A stretch of DNA of 64,000 nucleotides. Source: Lentimicrobium sp. Lineage in GTDB: Bacteria; Bacteroidota; Bacteroidia; Bacteroidales; Lentimicrobiaceae. The notes beneath the pieces were generated by a model. It ran no database searches. It worked only from the letters and a program-made list of their open reading frames with translations, and was not told the origin of the DNA. The position numbers and the translations under genes are program-made. Location: assembly GCA_024709105.1 (NCBI GenBank), contig JANJXJ010000150.1:1-64000 (forward strand), given 5' to 3'. This document shows positions 53,852 to 62,612 of the stretch, piece by piece. Each line of letters opens with the position of its first letter. Within the stretch, counting starts at the first letter, position 1.

Positions 53852-55654
53852 TTAGTAGGTTTTTCCGTTTATCATACGTTCTTCAACATCTTTTCTTTTT
53901 ACTTCACGGTTGATGTATTTTTCAATCATCAACGAAGCTATTGGCAAAGCCCATGTTGAGCCGAAGCCAGAGTTTTCAACCACAACAGCAATGGCAATTA
54001 CCGGTTTTTCTGCCGGAGCAAATGCCATAAAAAGGCTATGGTCATCGCCATGAGGATTTTCTGCGGTTCCTGTTTTACCACACATACTTATGCCTTCGGG
54101 TTGATACCATCTGGCAGTGCCCATAGTAGCAACCTGACGCATACCCTCAACCACTACTTCATAATGTTGCGGTTTTATGGTAGAGGTAACTTTTTCATAG
54201 TTTATGCTCCTTATCAAGCTATCACCAGAGGCCCTCACAACATGCGGCACATAATAAAAGCCCCGATTGGCCATAACAGCAGCTGAATTGGCAATCTGCA
54301 GCGGTGTAGCCAGAATTTCCCCCTGCCCTATTGACAAGGACCTTACTGTCATTGCATTCCATCTGCCCTTTCCATAAATGGCATCATATTTTTCGGCTGA
54401 TGGAATGCTGCCACTTAGTTCATTGCCAAGATCTGTACCCAGTTTCTTGCCAAATCCCATGCTCATAACATGTCTGCGCCAATTATTGTAATTCTCGCGC
54501 AGGCTCCCGTGGCCCGAGCTGCTTAAAATAGAACGGTATACATTCCAGTGAAAAGGATTGCACGATTGCTCAATGGCAACATAAACATCGAGCGGGCTCT
54601 GATGCGAATGAGTGCATCGTATTGGCGATGAGCCAGTTCCCTGACAAGAGTATCTTGTTTTTGTATTCAGGACTCCTTCTTCAAGCCCAACCAGGTCATT
54701 CACCATTTTAAAAGTAGAACCAGGAGGATATTGCCCCATCATTGCCCTGTTAAGCAGAGGCTTTACAGGATCTTCTGACAGAAATTTGAAATTTTTGCCT
54801 CTCACCCTTCCAACCAATAAGTTTGGATCATACCCCGGGCTGGATAAAAATGCCAGAATCTCGCCGGTTGAGGGTTCAATAGCAACTACACTGCCCATTT
54901 TCCCCTGCATCAATAACTCTCCGTACTCCTGAAGTTCTGCATCAATAGTCAGGTAAAGGTCTTTACCCATAACTGCAATAGTATCAAGCAGCCCATCCTG
55001 ATAACTGCCAACTTCACGGTTATGCACATCAACCATTCTGACTTTAATCCCCTTAATTCCACGCAAAAGCTCTTCGTATGACTTTTCAATTCCACTGATT
55101 CCAATATAATCTCCCGACTTGTAATAAGGATTTTTATCAATAATCTGCTGATTTACTTCCCCAACATACCCAAGCAGGTGAGAGGCTATTGGTTTGGGAT
55201 ATTTTCTAAGGGTTCGGGGTTGAACGTAGAAGCCTGGATAACGATATAACTTCTCTTCAAGAAACCCATAAGTTTCCTTGGAAAGTTGTTTTTCGAACAT
55301 ACTGGGCTTAAACCTGCTGTATTCCTTTGCTTTTTTCAACCGCTCCCTGAAGCCTTCAAGAGAAATATCAAGCAACCGGCAAAACTCAGCAGTGTCCATC
55401 TGAGTAACCTGCGATGGCATAACCATCAGGTCGTAAACCGCTTCGTTATATACCAGAAGCTGTCCATTTCTGTCGTATATCAAACCGCGTGCAGGATATT
55501 GGGTAACATACCTAAGCACATTGTTCTGGGCTGAGTTTTTGTAGGATTCATCAATCACCTGAAGATAAAATAACCTGATAATAAAGACAAACCCTACAAC
55601 CAGAAATATGGCAATTAATGATTGACGCCTTGAAGCTAGGGTTTTACTGGCCAT
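53852..55654 (-). CDS. mrdA: Penicillin-binding protein 2
   Basis: Class B PBP of about 600 residues that cross-links peptidoglycan during elongation. One membrane segment near 14-33, the PBP dimer domain (about 50-220), and a transpeptidase domain with the active serine in PPGSTFKMVN, the SxN motif in QSCNPF and KTG in CGKTGTAENP. The start is the ATG ending at 55654; the extension to 55687 would use TTG. It is directly coupled to rodA. The mreBCD genes that often precede this pair are not upstream here; a SanA-like gene is. Confidence 0.96.
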   Translation of the reverse strand: MASKTLASRRQSLIAIFLVVGFVFIIRLFYLQVIDESYKNSAQNNVLRYVTQYPARGLIYDRNGQLLVYNEAVYDLMVMPSQVTQMDTAEFCRLLDISLEGFRERLKKAKEYSRFKPSMFEKQLSKETYGFLEEKLYRYPGFYVQPRTLRKYPKPIASHLLGYVGEVNQQIIDKNPYYKSGDYIGISGIEKSYEELLRGIKGIKVRMVDVHNREVGSYQDGLLDTIAVMGKDLYLTIDAELQEYGELLMQGKMGSVVAIEPSTGEILAFLSSPGYDPNLLVGRVRGKNFKFLSEDPVKPLLNRAMMGQYPPGSTFKMVNDLVGLEEGVLNTKTRYSCQGTGSSPIRCTHSHQSPLDVYVAIEQSCNPFHWNVYRSILSSSGHGSLRENYNNWRRHVMSMGFGKKLGTDLGNELSGSIPSAEKYDAIYGKGRWNAMTVRSLSIGQGEILATPLQIANSAAVMANRGFYYVPHVVRASGDSLIRSINYEKVTSTIKPQHYEVVVEGMRQVATMGTARWYQPEGISMCGKTGTAENPHGDDHSLFMAFAPAEKPVIAIAVVVENSGFGSTWALPIASLMIEKYINREVKRKDVEERMINGKTY

Positions 55655-55831
55655 TCGTTTAATAAAAGCAGGATGATTGGATGGCAAATTTACTCAATAA
55701 CAAAATAGAATCTACAGATCTCCTAGCTTAAATCCAGCTTATATGTTACCTCGCATGTTTCCTGTTCAGAAACCTGAATCATCTATGCATAAAATAAATT
55801 CAACACAACGAATAATTTCAGTTGCTTAAAG

Positions 55832-56566
55832 TTATATCCATCCCTTGATTTTATATACCAGCAGGGCAAAATATTCCCTGATAATAATTATCTCATACTT
55901 AAGATGATTCCAGAATTGATACCTGAACTGCAAATTCTCCCCAATGGGCGGAGCGAAACGATTACCTTTAAGTTCTTTGTCATCAAAACTTAAATCGCCC
56001 GAAAGCGAGTTTTCAAATGCCGGCAATCCGCTCACCCACGAAAAACCTGCACGATTAAATGTTTTAATGGCCCGGGTCATATGCTCGGGAGAACTAACAA
56101 GTATCAAATATGAAGATTTAAAAGCACCTCCCTGCTTCACAGCCAAGTTCATAGCTTGTCCGCGTGTATTTTTACCCTGAGCTTCAAAAAGAATTCTATT
56201 CTCATCTACTCCTCTAAGAATCAATTCTCTGGCAATTTTTTTCGGATCACTTTCTGCCATAGAGGTATCGCCCGGAGCTGCAATGATAACCCAGGCCCCG
56301 GGATGTTTCGAATAAAGTGCGGCAGTATAATACGCCCTGATCAACCCGCTTTCACTCGGGATACCGGCTCCCGAAAGCATTACTATGGCAGTTGGCGGAA
56401 GCTTGCCCGGCAAGGAATAAGTCGCAAGCCTGTGATAAATATGATAAGGAATGGTTGTAAAGGCAATTACACATAGCAGCACAAATATTAATCCGGCTGA
56501 GATAAAACCCCATTTAAGCACCTTCTGGCTGATAATCAATAACCTGCTGATTAGGGGTTTTTTCAT
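55832..56566 (-). CDS. SanA/YdcF-family membrane protein (DUF218)
   Basis: Inner-membrane protein of 244 residues: one membrane segment near 17-38, then a periplasmic DUF218 domain (about 58-200; TAIVMLSGAGIPSESG, GKNTRGQAMNLAV and LVSSPEHMTRAIKTF). In E. coli the SanA/ElyC relatives affect the envelope barrier and peptidoglycan-precursor use; the biochemical activity is not known. It lies between a lipoprotein gene and mrdA on the same strand, consistent with an envelope role. Confidence 0.88.
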   Translation of the reverse strand: MKKPLISRLLIISQKVLKWGFISAGLIFVLLCVIAFTTIPYHIYHRLATYSLPGKLPPTAIVMLSGAGIPSESGLIRAYYTAALYSKHPGAWVIIAAPGDTSMAESDPKKIARELILRGVDENRILFEAQGKNTRGQAMNLAVKQGGAFKSSYLILVSSPEHMTRAIKTFNRAGFSWVSGLPAFENSLSGDLSFDDKELKGNRFAPPIGENLQFRYQFWNHLKYEIIIIREYFALLVYKIKGWI

Positions 56567-56589
56567 GAAGTGAGCTTTTTTGCTTCGTT

Positions 56590-57117
56590 TTAACGCTTTT
56601 TTACAACAATGGGCGGTGTTTGTATAACATTACTTTCATTCAGGTCCCGGTCTCTGATAAATACTTCAAACATAATGGTATCATATGGTGAGAGTGGGTT
56701 ATTTACAAACAGAGTATCTTCAATTTCTCCGCTTATTGATTTATTTTTTCCGGCAGGAGTCAGAATCGGTATCCGTCCATTAAATGTAGCTGTGTCGTAA
56801 ACCAGTGTGGTATCGTTAATGTAGCGGCTACTGATTAAAAAAACTTCTTTAAAACTTCCGTTCTGTTGTTCAAAATACCTGATAAACAAGTTATAGTCAA
56901 AAGGAGGAAGTGAATCAGAATCATACAAACCTATATTTCCGTCGCCATCAGTAAACGAAAACTTCAGTACTCCGCGCTGATCAATCCCCTGAGCATCTCT
57001 GAGCAAGAGAAAATCCATAAACTCTATGCGTGGCTCGGGAGGATATTCCTCGTATTTCTTACAGCCCGGTGCAACAAGAAAGGCCAGGAGTATTATGATT
57101 ACGACAGTCTGTTTCAT
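56590..57117 (-). CDS. Lipoprotein of unknown function
   Basis: About 175 residues from the ATG ending at 57117; the longer frame to 57189 would spoil the signal sequence. A lipoprotein signal ends in LVAPGC with a KK after the Cys. The mature part is rich in beta-type sequence with FSFTDGDGNIG, a calcium-like acidic loop, and IRDRDLNESN near the end. No catalytic motif is visible. Similar lipoproteins occur in many Bacteroidota, but I know no function. It ends 23 bases before the SanA-like gene starts, so they are likely co-transcribed. Confidence 0.8.
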   Translation of the reverse strand: MKQTVVIIILLAFLVAPGCKKYEEYPPEPRIEFMDFLLLRDAQGIDQRGVLKFSFTDGDGNIGLYDSDSLPPFDYNLFIRYFEQQNGSFKEVFLISSRYINDTTLVYDTATFNGRIPILTPAGKNKSISGEIEDTLFVNNPLSPYDTIMFEVFIRDRDLNESNVIQTPPIVVKKR

Positions 57118-57270
57118 TTGTGATGGTAATTTAACTTTTGAGTAGAAGTTTGGCAGAAAAATAAAATGCACATTGATAATAACAATCATTGAGTGCTTTT
57201 GCCATTTTAACGCTCAAATGTTGTGCCGCATTGTGTTAGAACCCGTTTATCAAAGGTACTTTCGGCAAAT

Positions 57271-57945
57271 TTACGAAAAAAGCCCTGTTTCCTGGTAAGG
57301 CCGGATAAGTTCAGGACCTTCATTGCCTGCCTTATTTACCTTGTCAGACACTCTGTACATTTCCATCTTCTCGGAAGGGAAAGGCACAATTATTTCACTT
57401 TTAATTTCTTCCCAGCTATTATTGAGCCATTCTGAATATTTTCCGGGAGAAAGTATCACAGGCATGCGATTATGAATTTGCGACAGGAGTTCGTTTGTCT
57501 CTGTGGTTAATATAGAAAAGGAATGTATATTTTCACCATCAGGGGCAACCCACTTTTCCCAGATTCCTGCCATGGCAAAAAGGCTTCTATCCTTCATCAC
57601 AATCCGGTATGGTACTTTATTCCCGATTCTTGTCCATTCATAAAAACCATCGGCTGGTATCAAACATCTGCGTTGCTGAATGGCCTGCCTGAAAGCCGGC
57701 TTCTGCTCAATTTCTTCGGCACGGGCATTAATAAGTGGCGCAGTGCGCGGCAGTTCTTTTGACCAGAAAGGGATCAATCCCCACCTGAAAAACTGAAGTT
57801 CGTGCTGATTGTTCCCTGTTATAACAGCCAGATTCTGAGTTGGTGCCCCATTATATCTGGGAACATAGGGTGATTTACCCCCTGCCAGATTAAAAAATTC
57901 ATTCAGGCGCTGTTCTTCAGCTGTTAGTGAAAATCGTCCGCACAT
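57271..57945 (-). CDS. SRAP-family protein (YedK/HMCES-like abasic-site cross-linker)
   Basis: Protein of 224 residues that forms a protective covalent link with abasic sites in single-stranded DNA through its N-terminal cysteine. The start is set at the ATG ending at 57945 so that Cys is residue 2 (MCGRFSLT), as catalysis requires after Met removal; the extension to 57951 would use TTG. The other active-site elements are present: NARAEE (Asn), DGFYEW (Glu) and HNRMPVIL (His). It stands between the lipoprotein gene and the divergent elbB. Confidence 0.95.
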   Translation of the reverse strand: MCGRFSLTAEEQRLNEFFNLAGGKSPYVPRYNGAPTQNLAVITGNNQHELQFFRWGLIPFWSKELPRTAPLINARAEEIEQKPAFRQAIQQRRCLIPADGFYEWTRIGNKVPYRIVMKDRSLFAMAGIWEKWVAPDGENIHSFSILTTETNELLSQIHNRMPVILSPGKYSEWLNNSWEEIKSEIIVPFPSEKMEMYRVSDKVNKAGNEGPELIRPYQETGLFS

Positions 57946-58094
57946 ATACAATAGGGTTAAGGCATAAAATTAATTGTTTTCTCTGTAATTGCAAAAATCG
58001 GCATGAATTGATTCAGCTGATGAGCTTCCGCCTCAATTTGTGCCATTTAACAATTATTTGAATTTGCTAAACAGGATTTTTGAATCCAAATAAC

Positions 58095-58102
58095 TATTTT
58101 TG
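58095..58102 (+). promoter_or_regulatory. Candidate -7 box for elbB
   Basis: TATTTTTG matches TAnnTTTG and lies 37 bases before the elbB ATG. The region further upstream contains TTTG at 58063-58066, but at too long a spacing. Confidence 0.45.
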
Positions 58103-58139
58103 CGCATAACATGATTATAAAACCTAACAAAACCCACAT

Positions 58140-58790
58140 ATGAAAAAGTTTGCAGTAGTTTTATCGGGCAACGGAGTTTACGATGGGGCAGAAATACACG
58201 AAGCCACCCTTACCTTATTGGCAATCAAAAAGCTTGGGGCAGATTACAGCATCTTCGCACCTGATATTGCCCAGCATCATGTAGTAAATCATCTTACCGG
58301 CGAAGAAATGCCCGAAACCAGAAATGTGCTTGTTGAATCGGCTCGAATTGCCAGAGGAAAAATAAGCAATCTGAATAGTTTCAACGCAAGGGAATTTGAT
58401 GCCCTCATATTTCCCGGAGGATTCGGAGTTGCCAAAAACCTGAGCACATGGGCTTTTAATGGGCCTGACTGCAAAGTTAATTCTGATGTTGAAAAAGCAA
58501 TCAAGGACATGTCTTCTCTGCAGAAACCAATAGGAGCTTTATGCATTTCACCGGTAGTGATTGCAAAAATTCTCGGCAATGTTGAAGTTACCATTGGGCA
58601 GGACAAAGCAACTGCCGAAGCAGTTGAAAAAACCGGCGCCCGCCATGTTAATACTACGCACGGAGATGTTGTACGCGACTCCCACCGCCCCATATTTACC
58701 ACACCCTGCTATATGCTCGACGCCGATATTGTGCAGATTGCTGATGGTGCTGAGAATATTGTTAAAGCAATCCTGGCAGAGTTGTCGTAA
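58140..58790 (+). CDS. elbB: ElbB-type DJ-1/PfpI-family glyoxalase
   Basis: A 216-residue cytoplasmic protein of the DJ-1/PfpI superfamily, closest to ElbB. Signatures: VVLSGNGVYDGAEIHEATL at the start, FDALIFPGGFGVAKNLSTWA near 85, and the nucleophile elbow GALCISPVVIA with Cys near 136. E. coli ElbB has glyoxalase activity in vitro and was linked to isoprenoid synthesis, so its true role is uncertain. It is a single gene with its own promoter and a 410-base gap downstream. Confidence 0.94.
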   Translation: MKKFAVVLSGNGVYDGAEIHEATLTLLAIKKLGADYSIFAPDIAQHHVVNHLTGEEMPETRNVLVESARIARGKISNLNSFNAREFDALIFPGGFGVAKNLSTWAFNGPDCKVNSDVEKAIKDMSSLQKPIGALCISPVVIAKILGNVEVTIGQDKATAEAVEKTGARHVNTTHGDVVRDSHRPIFTTPCYMLDADIVQIADGAENIVKAILAELS

Positions 58791-59123
58791 TGAACTGGTT
58801 CCCTGATATAAACCAGAATTACCGGTGACATGATTCCTGAAAATGCCGGGAAACAAATTATAAGTTAACCGCTTTTCATAACTTACTGAAACTAAACTAC
58901 TCCTCCCGGATTGGCAGAAACCCTGCAGTACACAGCAAATTCTGTCCTGTTGTGGTGAACAATAATGGTTTTTCGATAAAACAATCATTATTATCGCTCT
59001 ATGATCTTCATAACTGGTATCCGGTTCTTCCAAACAATTGCGGTATATTATTACTTGCTATTGCCACCCTTGTTATCTGAGCGATTTATAACCTAAACAA
59101 ATTTCTGTGATTGGAATTAGTTG
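58791..59123. other. Intergenic region between elbB and asd
   Basis: About 330 bases to the asd promoter box without a credible gene. A minus-strand frame of about 160 codons that covers 58548-59033 runs mostly antisense to elbB and is taken as chance. A weak CTGGTT/AAACCAG hairpin lies just past the elbB stop, without a T tract. Confidence 0.45.
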
Positions 59124-59131
59124 TATTTTTG
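59124..59131 (+). promoter_or_regulatory. Candidate -7 box for asd
   Basis: TATTTTTG matches TAnnTTTG, about 70 bases upstream of the asd ATG, with TTTC (59102-59105) as a weak -33 element at an 18-base spacing. Confidence 0.5.
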
Positions 59132-59200
59132 CGACTCCGTTTGTTTGGAATCAACTGATACTGAAAACCAAAAAAGCAACGCGATTTAAATCAGATTTTT

Positions 59201-60208
59201 ATGAAGATAGCCCTGATTGGAGCAACTGGTCTTGTTGGCAATGTTATGATGCAGGTTATGGAAGAAGGGAAATACGTACCCCTCACCTCGGTTAATGAAT
59301 TTATACCGGCAGCATCAGAAAAATCAGTTGGAAAGGAGATTAGTTTCAACAATCGCAAATACCTGATTCACAGCATCAATGAAGCATTAGAAAAAAAGCC
59401 GGATATTGCTTTATTCTCAGCCGGAGCTGAAGTATCACGCGAATGGGCTCCCCGTTTTGCTGAAAAGGGCTGTTTTGTGATTGACAACTCTTCAGCCTGG
59501 AGAATGAATCCTGAGATTCCACTGGTAGTTCCCGAAGTAAATCCACACGCAATAACCGGCAGCCAGAAAATAATTGCCAACCCAAACTGCTCTACCATAC
59601 AGATGGTGGTGGTATTGGCTCCGTTGCACAGGCGCTATGGCATAAAACGACTGGTAATTTCCACCTATCAAAGCGTAACCGGTACCGGTGCCAGGGCTGT
59701 TCAACAGCTCGACAACGAACGCAAAGGAATAAGCGGCAGCAGAGTATATCCACATCCTATTGACCTGAATATCTTCCCCCACGGCGGAAATTTTCTTCCC
59801 AATGGCTATACTACTGAAGAAATGAAACTTGAAGCCGAAACGCATAAAATCATGCAGGCTCCCGAAATCCGTATTACCAGCACTGTGGTAAGGGTGCCGG
59901 TTTACGGTGGGCACTCCGAATCAGTAAATGTTGAGTTCTCCGGCTCATTTGAAATGGATGAACTTTTAAAAACTGTTTCATCTTCAAAAGGAGTTGTACT
60001 TCAGGATGATACCGACCGGGCAGTTTATCCGATGCCACGCTATGCCGAAGGCCGCGACGAGGTGTTTGTTGGCCGGATAAGAAAAGACCATTCTGTTGAG
60101 CATGGAATCAATATGTGGATTGTTGCTGATAACCTCAGGAAAGGTGCAGCAACCAACGCACTGCAGATTGCAGGATTGCTTATTCAACGCGAACTCATAA
60201 CAGCCTGA
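59201..60208 (+). CDS. asd: Aspartate-semialdehyde dehydrogenase
   Basis: NADPH-dependent enzyme of 335 residues that reduces aspartyl phosphate to aspartate semialdehyde, the branch point to lysine, diaminopimelate, threonine and methionine. The Rossmann motif GATGLVGNVMM opens the protein. The catalytic Cys130 is in IANPNCSTIQ, and the later acid-base His is in YGGHSESVNVEF. Length is normal. It is followed after 8 bases by ribF on the same strand. Confidence 0.97.
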   Translation: MKIALIGATGLVGNVMMQVMEEGKYVPLTSVNEFIPAASEKSVGKEISFNNRKYLIHSINEALEKKPDIALFSAGAEVSREWAPRFAEKGCFVIDNSSAWRMNPEIPLVVPEVNPHAITGSQKIIANPNCSTIQMVVVLAPLHRRYGIKRLVISTYQSVTGTGARAVQQLDNERKGISGSRVYPHPIDLNIFPHGGNFLPNGYTTEEMKLEAETHKIMQAPEIRITSTVVRVPVYGGHSESVNVEFSGSFEMDELLKTVSSSKGVVLQDDTDRAVYPMPRYAEGRDEVFVGRIRKDHSVEHGINMWIVADNLRKGAATNALQIAGLLIQRELITA

Positions 60209-60216
60209 CATAGATT

Positions 60217-61152
60217 GTGGAGATAATCACCGACCTCTCACTTCCCGTTTTGCTCCATAGGCCCGTTATAACCATCGGCACTTTCGACGGAGTACACATT
60301 GGGCATCAGTCCATCCTCAACAGGATGAGACAGATAGCATCCGCAACAGGAGGTGATACTGTGGTATTAACCTTCCATCCTCATCCGCGCTTAGTACTTG
60401 GAAATCATGTTTATTTGTTAAGTACCCGCGACGAAAAACGAGCCTTGGTTCAGGATGCCGGCATAACACATCTGGTTGAAATTCCTTTTACCCGCGAATT
60501 TGCTGCCCAAAGCGCAGCTGAATTTATCGGCTGGCTTGCTGCCGCATTTAAGCCAGAGGTTGTTGTAATTGGTTATGACCATGGTTTTGGAAACAAACGC
60601 AGCGGAAGCATCGAACATCTGTATCGTTACGGGCGGGAACTTGGTTTTACTGTTGAGGAAGTCCAGGAACTTGAGCTTGGCAATCACCATGTAAGCTCTT
60701 CAGTAGTAAGGTGGCTGCTGCAGGAAGGCGATGCATTAATGGCTTCGAGGATTTTGGGACATCCCTACAGAATAAGCGGAAAAGTGGTTAGAGGAAATCA
60801 GATTGGCAAGCTGATTGGCTATCCGACAGCTAACCTTTATCCCGATGATGCCAACAAACTTATTCCGGCTATGGGAGTTTATGCATCACGGGTAATCTAC
60901 AACGGAGTTTTATACAATGGCATGACCAATATTGGAATGAGGCCAACCATAAGCGCGCATAAACTTACCATTGAAACCAATATTTTTGATTTTAATCAGG
61001 ACATTTATTATGAGAGTATTACTGTAGAGCTGATCAAAAGAATCCGGAACGAAAAGAAATTCGGGAACCTCGACATCCTGAAAAATCAATTGGCCGTTGA
61101 CCGTGAAAATGCCCTCAGATATCTGCTGGATAATAATTCGTCCCAACCCTGA
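60217..61152 (+). CDS. ribF: Bifunctional riboflavin kinase / FAD synthetase RibF
   Basis: Makes FMN and FAD from riboflavin and ATP. The 311-residue product starts with GTG. The N-terminal adenylyltransferase domain (about 15-185) carries the HIGH-like GTFDGVHIGHQ and VVIGYDHGFG. The C-terminal kinase domain (about 185-305) carries GNQIGKLIGYPTANL and NGMTNIGMRPT. It is 8 bases after asd and probably co-transcribed with it. It converges on gldH. Confidence 0.97.
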   Translation: MEIITDLSLPVLLHRPVITIGTFDGVHIGHQSILNRMRQIASATGGDTVVLTFHPHPRLVLGNHVYLLSTRDEKRALVQDAGITHLVEIPFTREFAAQSAAEFIGWLAAAFKPEVVVIGYDHGFGNKRSGSIEHLYRYGRELGFTVEEVQELELGNHHVSSSVVRWLLQEGDALMASRILGHPYRISGKVVRGNQIGKLIGYPTANLYPDDANKLIPAMGVYASRVIYNGVLYNGMTNIGMRPTISAHKLTIETNIFDFNQDIYYESITVELIKRIRNEKKFGNLDILKNQLAVDRENALRYLLDNNSSQP

Positions 61153-61162
61153 ATCCGACAGC

Positions 61163-61191
61163 AACCTTTTCATTTATAGTTAAAGGTTTTC
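61163..61191. terminator. Possible terminator between ribF and gldH
   Basis: AACCTTT (61163-61169) and AAAGGTT (61182-61188) form a 7-bp AT-rich stem with a 12-base loop and a short T run. It is weak, but it is placed correctly for two convergent genes. Confidence 0.4.
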
Positions 61192-61239
61192 GTGAAAAAG
61201 GTTCTTCAGGTTACAGTTATCCAACTCTGCTGTAAACAA

Positions 61240-61701
61240 TCATTTCTTCTTTACATACAAACCAACATCCACCAATCCGGGAATGCCCATTTTGGGAATC
61301 AGATTTTCAAATTCAATCTTATAAATCCCCGCTTCGGTAAAATAAAATGAGGGCCAGAGCACTTCTTCCACATCCCAAAGATCGCCTGCCACACTTCCAA
61401 TGAATTTATCATTATAATCTTTCAACCTGATATCCAGTTCAAGGATACGTTCCTCTCCCGAAGGAGTAGTTAAAATTACATTTACAGGCAAATTCGGATA
61501 AGGATACTGCGTTATATGCCTGATGGTAAAAACTATGTCGCCGGTAATTCCTGCCTCTTCTATAGCCACATCAAACTTAACCTTGTCAAATCTTTTCCAG
61601 GTATAGTTATCAAACTTATGAAACTCCTGATAAATTCGGCCGGGCCTGCACGACAACAGCATCGACAAAGCTGCGAGCAGAATCAGAAAACGTTTTCCCA
61701 T
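61240..61701 (-). CDS. gldH: Gliding motility / T9SS-associated lipoprotein GldH
   Basis: Outer-envelope lipoprotein of 153 residues. The signal ends in LLSC (near Cys18). The GldH hallmarks FHKFDNYTWKRFDKVKFDV, FTIRHITQYPYPNLPV and TTPSGEE are present. In Flavobacterium gldH is needed for gliding and for T9SS function; in non-gliding Bacteroidota it is kept with the secretion system. Its presence agrees with the two T9SS-sorted proteins at 16417 and 19502. It stands apart from other gld genes, as in many genomes. Confidence 0.9.
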   Translation of the reverse strand: MGKRFLILLAALSMLLSCRPGRIYQEFHKFDNYTWKRFDKVKFDVAIEEAGITGDIVFTIRHITQYPYPNLPVNVILTTPSGEERILELDIRLKDYNDKFIGSVAGDLWDVEEVLWPSFYFTEAGIYKIEFENLIPKMGIPGLVDVGLYVKKK

Positions 61702-61928
61702 CTTTACTAATCGTTTGAGGTATTTATGTTTACAAATTTATAGATAAAAACGTTGCTTATAACAGAAGAATAAGAACACTAAAGAGAAACATTAACGTTG
61801 TTGTGCTTAAAAAAAATACAATATCAGCAGCCGGGCCATTCATGCAGGCCTGTTTGAATAGTCTGTCAAGAAAATAAGAAGTAAAATACATTTAATGGAT
61901 TGATGAATTTATATTGGCAATCTGTTCG

Positions 61929-61936
61929 TAAATTTG
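61929..61936 (+). promoter_or_regulatory. Candidate -7 box for the RNase HI-pyk unit
   Basis: TAAATTTG matches TAnnTTTG, 25 bases before the RNase H ATG. The remaining gap from gldH (about 230 bases) shows nothing else. Confidence 0.45.
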
Positions 61937-61961
61937 CATAATCAGAACAGCCGGAAACAGA

Positions 61962-62585
61962 ATGGGTCAAAAACAGAAGTTTTATGTAGTTTGGAAAGGC
62001 AGGGAAACCGGCATTTTTCGCAGTTGGAAAGAATGTGAAATTCAGGTGAAGGGATTTGAGGCTGCCCGCTTTAAATCTTTTGACACTGAGGAGGAAGCTG
62101 GTGAAGCCTATAAAAATGGGCCTCAATTTGTTAACAAAGCATCAGCAAAGAAAAAAATGTTGTCCAATCCGGCTCATCGTCCAATTCTGGAAAGCATTTC
62201 GGTTGATGCTGCCTGCTCCGGAAATCCCGGAGTACTTGAATACAGGGGAGTGGAAACTTCCACCGGACGTTTATTGTTTCATCAGGGGCCATTCCCGCAG
62301 GGCACAGTCAATATAGGTGAGTTTCTGGCTATTGTACACGGGCTTGGCTATCTGAAACAACGCAACATTAACCTTCCCATTTACACCGACTCAAAAACCG
62401 CGCTTGCCTGGCTTAAAAAGAAAAAAGCCAATACAAAACTTGAAACCAATGCGCTTAATTCAGATCTGATGCTGCTTCTTTCCCGGGCTGAGTCATGGCT
62501 TGAAAAAAATCAATGGAGCAATCCTGTGCTGAAGTGGGATACAGAAGCCTGGGGCGAAATTCCCGCTGATTTCGGAAGAAAATAG
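61962..62585 (+). CDS. rnhA: Ribonuclease HI with N-terminal viroplasmin domain
   Basis: A 207-residue enzyme that cuts RNA in RNA-DNA hybrids. The N-terminal caulimovirus viroplasmin domain (about 5-50; [14 protein letters not shown]) binds hybrid duplex. The RNase H domain (about 77-200) holds the acidic set: [12 protein letters not shown] (Asp), [10 protein letters not shown] (Glu), [12 protein letters not shown] (Asp) and KWDTEAWGE (last Asp). This two-domain form resembles eukaryotic RNase H1 and is common in Bacteroidota. It is followed after 27 bases by pyk. Confidence 0.95.
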   Translation: MGQKQKFYVVWKGRETGIFRSWKECEIQVKGFEAARFKSFDTEEEAGEAYKNGPQFVNKASAKKKMLSNPAHRPILESISVDAACSGNPGVLEYRGVETSTGRLLFHQGPFPQGTVNIGEFLAIVHGLGYLKQRNINLPIYTDSKTALAWLKKKKANTKLETNALNSDLMLLLSRAESWLEKNQWSNPVLKWDTEAWGEIPADFGRK

Positions 62586-62612
62586 TCCTTACAACGAAAA
62601 ACATATAAAACC

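Noticed and set aside
58548-59033. Minus-strand open frame of about 161 codons reaching into the elbB-asd gap
   Set aside because: Half of it is antisense to elbB, there is no ribosome site or promoter box, and the translation shows no signal, membrane or domain pattern.
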